A stretch of DNA of 64,000 bases, from NCBI GenBank assembly GCA_963666825.2, contig OY763044.2, forward strand, positions 2,914,001 through 2,978,000. The letters run 5' to 3'. The first letter of the stretch is position 1. The number at the start of each line of letters is the position of its first letter. The stretch is from Saccharicrinis sp963666825 (GTDB taxonomy: Bacteria; Bacteroidota; Bacteroidia; Bacteroidales; Marinilabiliaceae). The notes under the pieces were generated by a model. It had not been told where the DNA came from. It ran no database searches and worked only from the letters and a program-made list of their open reading frames with translations. Positions 46,629 through 55,589 of the stretch are shown here, piece by piece. The position numbers and the translations under genes are program-made.

Positions 46629-47960
46629 ATGGATAAACAAAAGTTCGTTTTAATATCTATAGTTTTATCTCTGATTCTTATAACTACCGGAAACTACTTC
46701 TGGACAGCCATTGGATTAGGTGCTGCGCTGTATTATTTTCTTTGCGTAGTGGATAATATGGGAGAAAGGATTCCTATTATAGATCTAATGACAGCAATGG
46801 CAGCTCTGCAGTGGATTGTAGGACCTTTTATCGACTACCATAACGGAACATCTCACTATAAATACCATATGTATGTGGATGAAGAAACTTATATGGGTTT
46901 TGTAGTACCTGCAGTTTTGCTTTTTCGTTTAGGAACGGGTATTTTTAAAGATAAAATTAACCTGGAAGAGCTAGAGGACAGGGTTAATCAATTGTTAGAG
47001 AATTATCCTAAACTACCTTATATATTCGTAATTGGAGGCTTGATTTTACCCTACTTATCTCCTTTGTTACCTGGTTCCTTAGGATTTATCTTTTTTTTAT
47101 TAAGCAATGCAAAATATATCGGTGCTATTTACCTGATATTTTCCCACAGAAACGACAAATGGATAGTATTTGGAATCACCATGGCTTTTACTGCTGCAGC
47201 TTCATTGGCCAGTGGTATGTTTCATGACTTTCTATTGTGGGCCATGCTTACCTTTACCTTTATTGCCCGTGAATTGAAATTAAAAATAGGATCAAAAATT
47301 GCATTTGCTATTGTTGGGATCTTCCTGGCTATTACAATACAAACAGTAAAAGCCCAATATAGAGCTCAGGTTTGGAATGGATACCAGGGAAATAAGCTTT
47401 TATTATTTACAGGTATGGCATTAGACCAATGGGCATCAGGTACCATACTAAATCCATCCAATGAAGATGATATGAATGTACGTTTAAACCAGGGATGGAT
47501 TATATCTGCCATCATGCACAATGTACCTTTGAATGAAGCTTTTGCCAATGGAAAAACTATTTCTGATGCCATCTCAGCCAGTTTATTACCCAGATTTTTA
47601 GCACCCAATAAAAAGAAAGCCGGAGGTCAGGAAAACTTTAAGAAATTCACTGGTCTTGATTTAAGACAAGGAACCAGTATGGGTATCAGTATCGTAGGAG
47701 AAGGCTGGGCAAACTATGGCTACTGGGGTGGATTATTTTTTATGTTTTGTTGGGGTGCATTTATATCCTGGTTCTGGAATAAATTAATATACCTATCTAA
47801 TATATTCCCAACACTGTTAATCTGGAGCCCTATTTTATTTCTACAAGTAGTAAAAGCAGAAACCGAATTTGTAGTTGTTCTTAACCACTTGATAAAGGCG
47901 TCTATTGTTGTATTTAGTTTATTATGGTTTGTAAAAAAGCAATGGGGAGTACGTATTTAG
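46629..47960 (+). CDS. Polytopic membrane protein, candidate polysaccharide polymerase or ligase
   Basis: 443 aa with about ten to twelve hydrophobic segments, starting FVLISIVLSLILITTGNYF. A longer loop region around residues 240-350 (QTVKAQYRAQVWNGYQGN, then NPSNEDDMNVRLNQGWII, then GTSMGISIVGEGWANYGYWG) carries several Arg/Lys and a GEGWANYGYWGG motif that resembles oligosaccharide repeat-unit polymerase-like proteins (Wzy/EpsG/O-antigen polymerase type). Position at the 3' end of the plus-strand glycosyltransferase run fits. Exact role, polymerase versus ligase, cannot be told. Confidence 0.65.
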   Translation: MDKQKFVLISIVLSLILITTGNYFWTAIGLGAALYYFLCVVDNMGERIPIIDLMTAMAALQWIVGPFIDYHNGTSHYKYHMYVDEETYMGFVVPAVLLFRLGTGIFKDKINLEELEDRVNQLLENYPKLPYIFVIGGLILPYLSPLLPGSLGFIFFLLSNAKYIGAIYLIFSHRNDKWIVFGITMAFTAAASLASGMFHDFLLWAMLTFTFIARELKLKIGSKIAFAIVGIFLAITIQTVKAQYRAQVWNGYQGNKLLLFTGMALDQWASGTILNPSNEDDMNVRLNQGWIISAIMHNVPLNEAFANGKTISDAISASLLPRFLAPNKKKAGGQENFKKFTGLDLRQGTSMGISIVGEGWANYGYWGGLFFMFCWGAFISWFWNKLIYLSNIFPTLLIWSPILFLQVVKAETEFVVVLNHLIKASIVVFSLLWFVKKQWGVRI

Positions 47961-48962
47961 TAAGAGCCCCTCTCAATCTCACCAAAGGGAAGAAGCTGAT
48001 TTACAGCTTTGAATAATCTTTTATCTATATTCTCAATTCTTCGCGAAAAATCTTTGCGCACTTTGCCGTTAAATTGACTTATTCACCTAAGAACCTAATG
48101 ATCTACTAAGCTAACGACCTTTCTTCCTACCTCCTACTATACAAAATCGTACCAGAAACTGAATCCTGTTTGTTGTTGATCGCACTTTGTTCGGATACAC
48201 TATAGCGATGACTATCCGATCAGTATCCGATGACTATCCGATAAAATACCGTTGCATACCCGATGCGGATCCGATGCAGAGTACCGAAAAACCCGTAAAA
48301 GATCCGATTCCGGAATAATTTTCTTCAAAAAATGGGATTTTCGGAATAATTTTCTCTCAAAACTGCAATATTTGGAATAATTACCCCCTATTGAACAAAA
48401 TATCATTCTACAAATCAGTGACCTACAAAATGTAATCACCTCATTATATACACTTTAACACACAAAAAAAGTAACGGTAAAATTACCGTTATTTTTTTGT
48501 CCATACCATTGACATAATTTAGTTCTAACGATAATGGAAAAAGGGAGCAAGGAACAAGGAACAAGGCAAAAGGAGAAAGGTGATTTTGTTATTTGACATT
48601 TAATCCCTAAGCACTATGCTCTTATCTCTTCGCTCTAATCGTAAAAACATCGGCCGATACCATGTTTAACCTGATCCTCTTTATTATCTGATCAATAATG
48701 GAGGGGATTACAAAAAAAACAAAAGAATGGAAAGTAAAAATTTAAAATCAGTTTACTGGGTATTATAAGAATAATCCTGGATGAAAATCTGCAAGAACAG
48801 AGCAGATGAGTAAAATTGATACACCTGATATCAGGAAATCTCACAACTGTAATTTCAATCTCAATGAAAAGGTAAAAAGACTATTAAGCAGATGAAAGAA
48901 CAGAGGCTTCTATGCCAAGATAAAATATCATTAAAATTAAAAATCATAAAAAATAAATAGTC
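47961..48962. other. Kilobase gap with ATCCGAT array and terminator
   Basis: No convincing gene. Contents: TTTGCGCACTTTGCCGTTAA words (about 48050-48070); CCTAAGAACCTAATGATCTA words (48087-48115); an array with at least five copies of TATCCGAT/GATCCGAT at 48209-48310; then three degenerate copies of CGGAATAATTTTCT (48311, 48342, 48373 region); a terminator at 48472-48498; AAGGAACAAGGAACAAGG words (48548-48575). From 48640 to 48962 nothing is recognised. Confidence 0.6.
48463..48498. terminator. Bidirectional rho-independent terminator
   Basis: TAACGGTAA at 48472-48480 pairs perfectly with TTACCGTTA at 48483-48491. Flanked by an A-run (48464-48470) and a T-run (48492-48498). Marks the downstream boundary of the plus-strand polysaccharide transcript. 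Confidence 0.85.
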
Positions 48963-49619
48963 ATGGGAAAAATAGATAATGGAATCCTAGGCGGATTCAA
49001 CGGAAAAGTAGGAAATGTAGTAGGTTCAACATGGAAAGGCATTTCATATATGAGAGCAAAAGCGCCATCTGTAAAAAGAAAGGCCAGTGATAAACAAATT
49101 GCTCACAGAACCCGATTCAGAATGGCATCAAAATTTTTACAGCCATTATATCCGATCCTTGAAATTGGTTTTAAAAATCTAACGATTCACAGGTCTCCTC
49201 AAAATGCGGCAATGGCAGAGTTAATGAATTATGCTTTAGATGGTGAATATCCGGATTTTAAAATCAATCTTGATAATGTTACTTTATCAATAGGTACACT
49301 CAAAGTACCCAACAAACGTTCGGTTGTATTTGAAGAAGATCATATTGTGTTTACCTGGAATGAATCTAAAAATGATCAGGGTAATACATCTGTTACTGAA
49401 GCATTAAGTAAACAAGGAGTTATTATGGTAGCTATTGCAGAAGGTGCTTACCCAGAATACTCAATCAACGATTACACAAGGGAAAAAGGCACTGGAAATC
49501 TTTACCCACCTGAAGTACCTAGTGGAACAGTAATACATTGTTATCTTGCATTTGACGTATTAGATGAATCAACAAGAGTAAGCAACAGTATTCACGTAGG
49601 CACTGTGATTATGCCATAG
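48963..49619 (+). CDS. DUF6266 family protein
   Basis: 218 aa. The N-terminus MGKIDNGILGGFNGKVGNVV and SSTWKGISYMRAKAP-like segment (here GSTWKGISYMRAKAPSVKRK) are the hallmark of DUF6266, a Bacteroidota-restricted family of unknown function often present in several copies per genome. Residues about 120-215 look beta-rich. No signal peptide or membrane segment. It stands alone, and the ATCCGAT array upstream may be linked to it. Has its own terminator. Confidence 0.88.
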   Translation: MGKIDNGILGGFNGKVGNVVGSTWKGISYMRAKAPSVKRKASDKQIAHRTRFRMASKFLQPLYPILEIGFKNLTIHRSPQNAAMAELMNYALDGEYPDFKINLDNVTLSIGTLKVPNKRSVVFEEDHIVFTWNESKNDQGNTSVTEALSKQGVIMVAIAEGAYPEYSINDYTREKGTGNLYPPEVPSGTVIHCYLAFDVLDESTRVSNSIHVGTVIMP

Positions 49620-49654
49620 AAACAATAGAAATAAAATGGAAAATCAGTTATATT

Positions 49655-49692
49655 AAAAGTTCGGTTGTTATTTAATGACCGGACTTTTTTTA
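49655..49692 (+). terminator. Rho-independent terminator of the DUF6266 gene
   Basis: AAAGTTCGGT pairs with ACCGGACTTT around a 12-base loop with one G-U pair, and ends in a run of seven T at about 49684-49690. Confidence 0.85.
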
Positions 49693-50208
49693 TTGATGAT
49701 TCTTGAGGTGATGATTTATGATAAAAACTTTCATCTTGAAGATAGTGTACTGTCAATTATAATTATTTGCCAAAGTGTTGATTAATTAGTTTGAGAAGTT
49801 GTTGAGTTTATTAAAGATTAGATTCTTAAAAATTGACTCAACGACTCGACGATTATACAATAATACAAATGCATTAATCTCCAAGATTCCCCCTAACATG
49901 TAGAATTATTTTCTCTAATCACCTATCGACCTATCAACCTAATAATCTACAGACCTAATACTTTATATTACCTGCCCATACAGGGCGCATATTTATTATG
50001 ATAAATACCCAATGCGTTACTTCGTTTGCATTGGGCTGAATTAAACTGGGCTTTCAGCCCGTATACTAATTTTCCATCCATCAGACTTCAATAATCTAAA
50101 ACCTAATGATCTAACAACCTCCCTCTAAATGTTATCGAACGTTAAATATTTTTATTTGATTATTCTATTTATTAACTTAATAATAGTATTAATCAAACAC
50201 ACACTATC
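49693..50208. repeat. Word-repeat gap upstream of the RteC-like gene
   Basis: No gene. GACTCAACGACTCGACGATT (49834-49853), CACCTATCGACCTATCAACC with CTAATAATCTACAGACCTAA (49920-49962), an imperfect palindrome CCCAATGCGTTACTTCGTTT / GCATTGGGCTGAA with GGGCTTTCAGCCCGTATAC (about 50008-50068), and AACCTAATGATCTAACAACC (50101-50120). The GGGCTGAA/TTCAGCCC module recurs at 51640-51790. Confidence 0.7.
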
Positions 50209-51396
50209 ATGCTAGCCACTATACATATTATTTCCGACAATATAATTTTTAGAAAATCATATAACTGGAAAAACACTTCATTAAATGATAACTGCGATTT
50301 TGAATGCGAAAAGTTATATAATACAGGTGAAAATTATTTCATTAATTGTTTAGAGAATCTATCTAAAAAGCAAATTACAAAACAAATTGAAAAGTGTATT
50401 AATAACTTATATTCCATTAAAGCAAAGCTGGATTTTCACCCCTGGCACATACCTACAACTCTAAATAATAATGAGTTCAATTGTTTCTTAAAAGATCTGG
50501 ATTTCTATCTAATGTTATCCGGTTTGTTGATTAAAGCTTCTGAATTATTTACAGGTTATATGAATAAAGTGAAAGGAATATCTTATTTCAACATGTTACC
50601 TTGTTTTTCAAGCAATTCAAAAAAAGTACAACAAACATTAAATATACTGCCAGCCAGTAAATGGCAACAAAACATTAGTTTACAGAATCTTCAGAACGTT
50701 TATTTGAATAACCTTCATCAATTTGAAGTTAATTTCAGTGGATTTGACAAATACAGTATTTCATTTAAAATCTGCAATCAGTTATTTCAACAATTGGGTA
50801 ATAAACACAATAGTATGTTAGATGAAGAAATTTATGCAAAAAGATTGGTTAAATTAAACCAAATGATGCAATCAGACCAATTTGTGATTGAAAGCTGGAA
50901 AAATATTCGGCAAATTATTATGGAAGGAATCATTATAGGCTCAACACCAGATTACTATACCGATTTATATTATGACTTAATTAAAATAAAAATGCAACAA
51001 TCCAATATTGAGAACTTAGATGAAGAAATAGATTTTTTAAAGTATCAACAAAAACAAATCGCACAATTAATTAAAAATAAAGTTAATATCTCACCACGAT
51101 GCATAATGAATATCAAAATTCTTATTAAGAAAGTAATGCGATTAAAAAAAGAGGATAAAGAATTACAGTCATTAAATTGTTATTTAGAGTGGACTCATAA
51201 CCCTAAAGATTTTGTAAAATCTATTCATACTGCCATTTCAAATGGATATCTCAAGTTAAAAGGTAATACAGATATGGAACCTATTATTCATTTTTTAACC
51301 AACTTTATTAAGGTTAGAAAACAGAACAATTCCGGATCACTTAGTACTTCTTCATTATTATCATATTTCAAAAAAGCTAATGTTGGAGATTTGTAA
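50209..51396 (+). CDS. RteC-like domain protein (tentative)
   Basis: 395 aa, largely helical, no signal peptide. The last 150 residues, from NLDEEIDFLKYQQKQI through LNCYLEWTHNPKDFVKSIHT to FLTNFIKVRKQNN, have the spacing of the RteC C-terminal region (an 'LEKEI-F' helix, then W-x(3)-DFV-x-L/I and a polar C-terminus). RteC regulates excision of Bacteroides conjugative transposons; stand-alone RteC-like genes also occur. The N-terminal half resembles nothing I know. It sits in a repeat-rich, gene-poor region without integrase or conjugation genes. Assignment is by eye and uncertain. Confidence 0.45.
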   Translation: MLATIHIISDNIIFRKSYNWKNTSLNDNCDFECEKLYNTGENYFINCLENLSKKQITKQIEKCINNLYSIKAKLDFHPWHIPTTLNNNEFNCFLKDLDFYLMLSGLLIKASELFTGYMNKVKGISYFNMLPCFSSNSKKVQQTLNILPASKWQQNISLQNLQNVYLNNLHQFEVNFSGFDKYSISFKICNQLFQQLGNKHNSMLDEEIYAKRLVKLNQMMQSDQFVIESWKNIRQIIMEGIIIGSTPDYYTDLYYDLIKIKMQQSNIENLDEEIDFLKYQQKQIAQLIKNKVNISPRCIMNIKILIKKVMRLKKEDKELQSLNCYLEWTHNPKDFVKSIHTAISNGYLKLKGNTDMEPIIHFLTNFIKVRKQNNSGSLSTSSLLSYFKKANVGDL

Positions 51397-52471
51397 GATA
51401 TTAGGTCAAGAGGTCGGTAGGTTATTAGGTCGATAGAAATATAGATTAATAGGTATTTAGATCGAGAAGTTTTTAGATTTTTAGATATAATTTCTTTGTT
51501 TTTTTATTAAGCTATTTAGCATTTTTGTAATTTCTAACCCAAAGTGTTCTAAATGGGAAAGTTGAAGATTATCTAAGCTATAGTTTAAATTAGCATTGAT
51601 AAATAATAATGGTAAGCTATAACTTAAGCTGCGCATTCAGCGCGAAAGTGTATATTACAATCAAACCCCTTGCCTTTCAGGCAGTCAAATAAATGCTAAT
51701 ATACCAATTAAGGCTGAAGGCCTTATTCAATTCAGCCCGATGGAAACGCCTCGGGTTCTCATTAAATAAAGAATACAAGCGCCTTGAAAAGGCAACTCAA
51801 ATTGAACATACATTTTGTATATAGCTTTAATTACAACTCAAAATTAAACTTGAGCTATTATCTATTTTCTTTTTTCTGAATAACAAATTTAAAATTGTTA
51901 TGGTTTCAAATAAAGATCCTCTGGAAATGTACAGGGAAATCGCTTATAATAGAAAACACTTCCTTTCTTTATCAATAAAACATTTATTTACTCAAGCCGC
52001 AACGGCTTTTACTTTTTTTCTGCAGTCAAAAAAAGTAAACAAAAAAGTCCGCCGACTGCACCACTCACTTACCCACTATTTTTTTTATTTTGAGACAGAA
52101 ATAACTCACTGCGTTCAAACAACTTTCTGCCTTTTCAAAATTAAAGAAAAGTGGGTCCCAAGCTACGTTGCTGATGTCGGAATCTAGACTTCAAAATATA
52201 TTTATTTCTAAAGGCGATTTCCCTCTGGAAATGTATAGATAGTGTATGTATTCTTTCGAAGATACTCTGCCATTTCCTTCTGCAATGTTCTGTGGAACTG
52301 AAGCTGAAGCACTTTCTAATTATTCCATTAGCCTATAATGACCTTTAATATTTTAAGCAATATCCAAGCATTTTTCAGCAAAGTCCATTTATCTTTGCCA
52401 AACAATTAATTTTTTAAAACTATAATCCGGCATAATTTAGTTGGATTTGGTTTTAAAGTTTTTTTTAAAAT
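51397..52471. repeat. Kilobase of dispersed repeats between RteC-like gene and glycosyltransferases
   Basis: GATATTAGGTCAAGAGGTCG and GGTTATTAGGTCGATAGAAA words (51398-51470) are the reverse complement of the CCTATCGACCTA words at 49920. At 51640-51790 lies the CTGCGCATTCAGCGCGAAAG to GAACATACATTTTG block with TTCAGCCC, GGCTGAAGGCC and GCCTTGAAAAGGC hairpin-like modules. At 51985-52180 lies a third block (AAGCCGCAACGGCTTTTACT, then CACTCACTTACCCACTA, TTCAAAATTAAAGAAAAGTG). A frame of 95 codons at 51900-52187 reads across that block and looks like repeat translation, so I do not call a gene. 52200-52471: nothing. Confidence 0.65.
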
Positions 52472-53680
52472 CTAAAAATCTATTGATCTTCGACCTATTG
52501 TTCTATTTACCTTCCCATATACCTTAGCATATTTCTCACTAATGGTGTTAGCCTTAAATCGTTCGGCATTTTTAAGTCCTTTAGAAACTAAATCTTCTCT
52601 TAGATCTTTATCAACAATAATCTGTAAAAGTGCATTAATAATCTCCTCGATATTATTAGGAAATACCAACAGAGCTCCATTACCAGCAACTTCCTTCATA
52701 GCACCAAAATTTGAAGTTATCACAGGCCTTCCTACAGCTTGAGCCTCAATAATAGGCAATCCAAACCCCTCATAAAAACTGGGAAAACACAAAATATCAC
52801 ACCTTTTATAAGCATCAATAATTTGATCATAAGGAACATGAACTAAATTTTCAATTTGCAGATTATAATGTTCTGCTAAAGATTTTTGTTTTTCCTTCAT
52901 TTTACCTACAACAATAAGCTTTATCGTTTGCACAGATTTGGTTAGCGCGGATTTGTAATCCGTGCCATTTCCATTCCCACCACTAAGTATTTCTGACTGA
53001 TTACTGAAGACTGAAGACTGAAACTCTGTTAACGCGGATTTGCAATCCATGTTTTGCTCCCTACTCTCTGATTGCGCGGATTTGCAATCCGTGCATTTTG
53101 CTGCTTGCTCAAGCAGATTGCCAATTGCCCTAAATATTCCCTCAATATTTTTATTATCCTTAGTACCCATAACGAGAATGGTAGGATTTTGAGAATTAAA
53201 ATCTTTGGAGCTATAACTTATCTCATTTGGTAATGGATTTGGGACAACAACAATTTTATCAGGCTCACAATTAGTCCATTTAATCAACTGTTCTTTGGTA
53301 TGTTCGGAAATTGCAGTCACCACTTCAGCTCTATTTACAGGGATGGTAACCCATAATAACTTTAGTATATTAAACCTCCAACCTTTATATTGAGCTAATG
53401 ATTCCAAATCATGGTAAGTCACAACTAATCCTTTCCGAGGCAAAACCAAGGCAACAAAAGTAATATCTCCTGTAATATGATTTATTAAACCTTTGTTTTT
53501 TCTTACTTCTAGCAAAGCCTTAACTCTCCCCCACCAACCTGTAGTACCGTTTTTTAATTTATATATCCCTGACACAACATAATCAGGTAAATTATTGATA
53601 ACCTGTTCAAATACTTTTTCTATACTAAAGTATTGTGGACGAGGCTTACGAAAAAAATATGTGACTTTTAATTTTTCCAT
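52472..53680 (-). CDS. Family 4 glycosyltransferase with three in-frame palindrome insertions
   Basis: 402 aa. The acceptor domain holds VVTYHDLESLAQYKGWRFN and ITAISEHTKEQLI-like VVTAISEHTKEQL. The donor domain has LVMGTKDNKNIEGIFRAI and CFPSFYEGFGLPIIEAQAVG. Between these, residues around 195-250 are three copies of a (T/M)D(C/Y)KSAL peptide encoded by the imperfect palindrome CGGATTTGYAATCCRTG (52945-52965, 53032-53051, 53074-53094), plus a CAGT word (52993-53024). The insertion is in the loop before strand LIVVGKMKEKQKSL. The frame stays open, so it is probably functional. First gene of a minus-strand run. Confidence 0.9.
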   Translation of the reverse strand: MEKLKVTYFFRKPRPQYFSIEKVFEQVINNLPDYVVSGIYKLKNGTTGWWGRVKALLEVRKNKGLINHITGDITFVALVLPRKGLVVTYHDLESLAQYKGWRFNILKLLWVTIPVNRAEVVTAISEHTKEQLIKWTNCEPDKIVVVPNPLPNEISYSSKDFNSQNPTILVMGTKDNKNIEGIFRAIGNLLEQAAKCTDCKSAQSESREQNMDCKSALTEFQSSVFSNQSEILSGGNGNGTDYKSALTKSVQTIKLIVVGKMKEKQKSLAEHYNLQIENLVHVPYDQIIDAYKRCDILCFPSFYEGFGLPIIEAQAVGRPVITSNFGAMKEVAGNGALLVFPNNIEEIINALLQIIVDKDLREDLVSKGLKNAERFKANTISEKYAKVYGKVNRTIGRRSIDF

Positions 53681-54730
53681 TTAATTAATCTCGATTTCTA
53701 ATGCAACTTTTACCCAATCGTCTGGAGACCATTGTAAACTTTTATTATAAGAAAGAGATCCCATCACCTTTAATTGATTGCCTTCCATTTCCATTATCAT
53801 TTTCAAGTATTTTTCCAATTCTGAATTATTGTTACTTTCAAATATAAATCCATTCTTCCCATGCTCCACAAATTGAGATGCAGCACCAACTTCAGATGAG
53901 CAAATTATGGGCAATCCGGCAGAAATCATTTCATGAATCACCACACCCCAAGCTTCTTTTTTTGATGCTAGAATAAAAGCTCTACTTGAACAAACTATTT
54001 CCTTTAACTGATGAGAGGAAATATATCCATGATGAATTATATTTGAATGAATGGGCAATTCATTTTCTAACTTTCCTGAACCAACACAATGTAATTCCCA
54101 ATCTGAATATCCATGGTTAATCACACTAATAAAAGTATCAAATAAGAAAACCAGATTCTTTTCATCTACATAGCGTCCAATAAACAAAAGTCTTTTAGGA
54201 ACTGCAACGTCTTTTTTTGGTCTTTCTTTATAATATTGATGGAACAACTCTGTATCTGCACTTAAACAGCCTTGCTTAACATACTGCTTCTTAAATCCAA
54301 GCTTTTGGGCATATTTCAATTGAGGTTCTCCTGCAATCCAGATATGCGAAAAATAAACAGGTAGGACGACAGGTCCAAATAACGATGCTATCCTTTGTTT
54401 CAAAGTTGGATACCACTTATTATCCATCATTAAAACGGTAGGTATTTTATGTATATAGGACTTACAAATCTTGAGATATGAAAAGTCTCTCCATCCACTA
54501 CAGAAAATCTTTGTTGGCTGAATATTGTTTACTTCAGAAAGTAATTCATTGCTATTGAATAATGTCCTGTTGTAAAGAAAAAGGTTCTGAGGTAAATTAT
54601 TAGTATTTATTTGGTAATCAGACTTTGGTAAATAAAACAAATGAACTTCAATATCTGATTTTGCCAGGTGATTCAAACTGGCTAAATAGTATTCTGTTAA
54701 GTGACTATGTAAAAATAGATATTTTTTCAT
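53681..54730 (-). CDS. Family 4 glycosyltransferase (GT-B)
   Basis: 349 aa. Acceptor-domain CSGWRDFSYLKICKSY and VLMMDNKWYPTLKQ. Donor domain RLLFIGRYVDEKNLVFLFD and ILASKKEAWGVVIHEMISAG, then SEVGAASQFVEHGKNGFIF. Its stop directly abuts the start of the gene at 53680 (zero-base gap), so the pair is translated together. No word repeat inside. Confidence 0.92.
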   Translation of the reverse strand: MKKYLFLHSHLTEYYLASLNHLAKSDIEVHLFYLPKSDYQINTNNLPQNLFLYNRTLFNSNELLSEVNNIQPTKIFCSGWRDFSYLKICKSYIHKIPTVLMMDNKWYPTLKQRIASLFGPVVLPVYFSHIWIAGEPQLKYAQKLGFKKQYVKQGCLSADTELFHQYYKERPKKDVAVPKRLLFIGRYVDEKNLVFLFDTFISVINHGYSDWELHCVGSGKLENELPIHSNIIHHGYISSHQLKEIVCSSRAFILASKKEAWGVVIHEMISAGLPIICSSEVGAASQFVEHGKNGFIFESNNNSELEKYLKMIMEMEGNQLKVMGSLSYNKSLQWSPDDWVKVALEIEIN

Positions 54731-54817
54731 CGTTTATTTTTAATAATTTAAATAACCTTGACTCAATACCTGACAGGTTTATTTGCTTTATGTAAAAAAT
54801 ACGTTTTACTTTTTATA

Positions 54818-55564
54818 CTATTCAAAGTAATCCTTTTCGTCACAAATTTTATAATTAAGATGACAATATTCAAAATTACTTTTATCGCCAAACATACTTA
54901 TTACTTCCTCACGATGCAATTTAGTTTCTTTTTCTGACATACAGGTTAAATAACTACTCCATGCATATTCTGCTGGATTTGACATAAAACCATGATGCAC
55001 AGGATTATTATGTATATATAATACAGATTGTCTTAAATATTCTTCCGAGTTTATTAGCTTTCGTTTAAAAGGCCTTTCGAATAATGCTCCATGACGGTTG
55101 TTCTTTACATTATAATATCGCCCATAGGCATTAAATAAATGAGAAAAATGTTTTGTTGCATTAGGAGTTTTTATACTTAATGACGCAGACAGGTCTTTGA
55201 CGCTGTCTGGTCTAGCAATTGTTTCCCATTTATTATACTCTACCCCGACAGTGTAGTTGTTTTTATAGTTTAACCCGACAGCGTCTTTAGACCTGTTGGC
55301 GTTAAAGTTTTGGTTATTCGATGTATATTTTCGTACTTCCTCTATTGAGTATTTATAAATAACATCTTCCTTAATGCGCACCAATAAATGAAAATGATTC
55401 TTCATCAATGCATAAGCATATACTTCACATACAGGAAAAATATAAATATTAAATAACTGAAGAAATTTCACGTATTCAACTTTTTCTTCAAACAAGTTGC
55501 AACTATTAATACCTCTATTATAAATATGATAAAAGTTTCCTGGTTGTATTACATCATAGTTCAT
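54818..55564 (-). CDS. REP-associated tyrosine transposase (RAYT, Y1/HUH family)
   Basis: 248 aa. It begins QPGNFYHIYNRGINSCNLFE, with the HUH motif in LMKNHFHLLVRI (HFH) and the candidate catalytic Tyr in RQSVLYIHNNPVHHGF, followed by YAWSSY. RAYTs are single-copy relatives of IS200/IS605 TnpA that cut and join single-stranded DNA at REP palindromes and are thought to mobilise them. Two palindromic words of the GACAGCGTC family lie inside this gene in frame (55182-55212 read as RPDSVKDLSAS; 55274-55300 read as NRSKDAVGL), and at least four more lie just upstream (55590-55819). It interrupts a glycosyltransferase run. Confidence 0.93.
   Translation of the reverse strand: MNYDVIQPGNFYHIYNRGINSCNLFEEKVEYVKFLQLFNIYIFPVCEVYAYALMKNHFHLLVRIKEDVIYKYSIEEVRKYTSNNQNFNANRSKDAVGLNYKNNYTVGVEYNKWETIARPDSVKDLSASLSIKTPNATKHFSHLFNAYGRYYNVKNNRHGALFERPFKRKLINSEEYLRQSVLYIHNNPVHHGFMSNPAEYAWSSYLTCMSEKETKLHREEVISMFGDKSNFEYCHLNYKICDEKDYFE
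55182..55300. repeat. GACAGCGTC-type palindromes inside the RAYT gene
   Basis: GACGCAGACAGGTCTTTGAC followed by GCTGTCTGGTC (55182-55212) folds on CAGACAG/CTGTCTG. CCGACAGTGTAG (55245-55256) and CCCGACAGCGTCTTTAGACC with TGTTGGCG (55274-55300) form a second, wider pair. All keep the RAYT frame open. Confidence 0.8.
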
Positions 55565-55589
55565 GTTTACGATTAAAACTTTGGTGAAA

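Noticed and set aside
51900..52187. Open frame of 95 codons with MVSNKDPLEMYREIAYNRKH start
   Set aside because: It reads across a hairpin-rich dispersed repeat block, and its residues look like translated low-complexity DNA (FFLQSKKVNKKVRRLHHSL). No family resemblance.
52390..52397. TATCTTTG as a -7 promoter box on the plus strand
   Set aside because: No plus-strand gene follows; the match is probably chance in AT-rich DNA.
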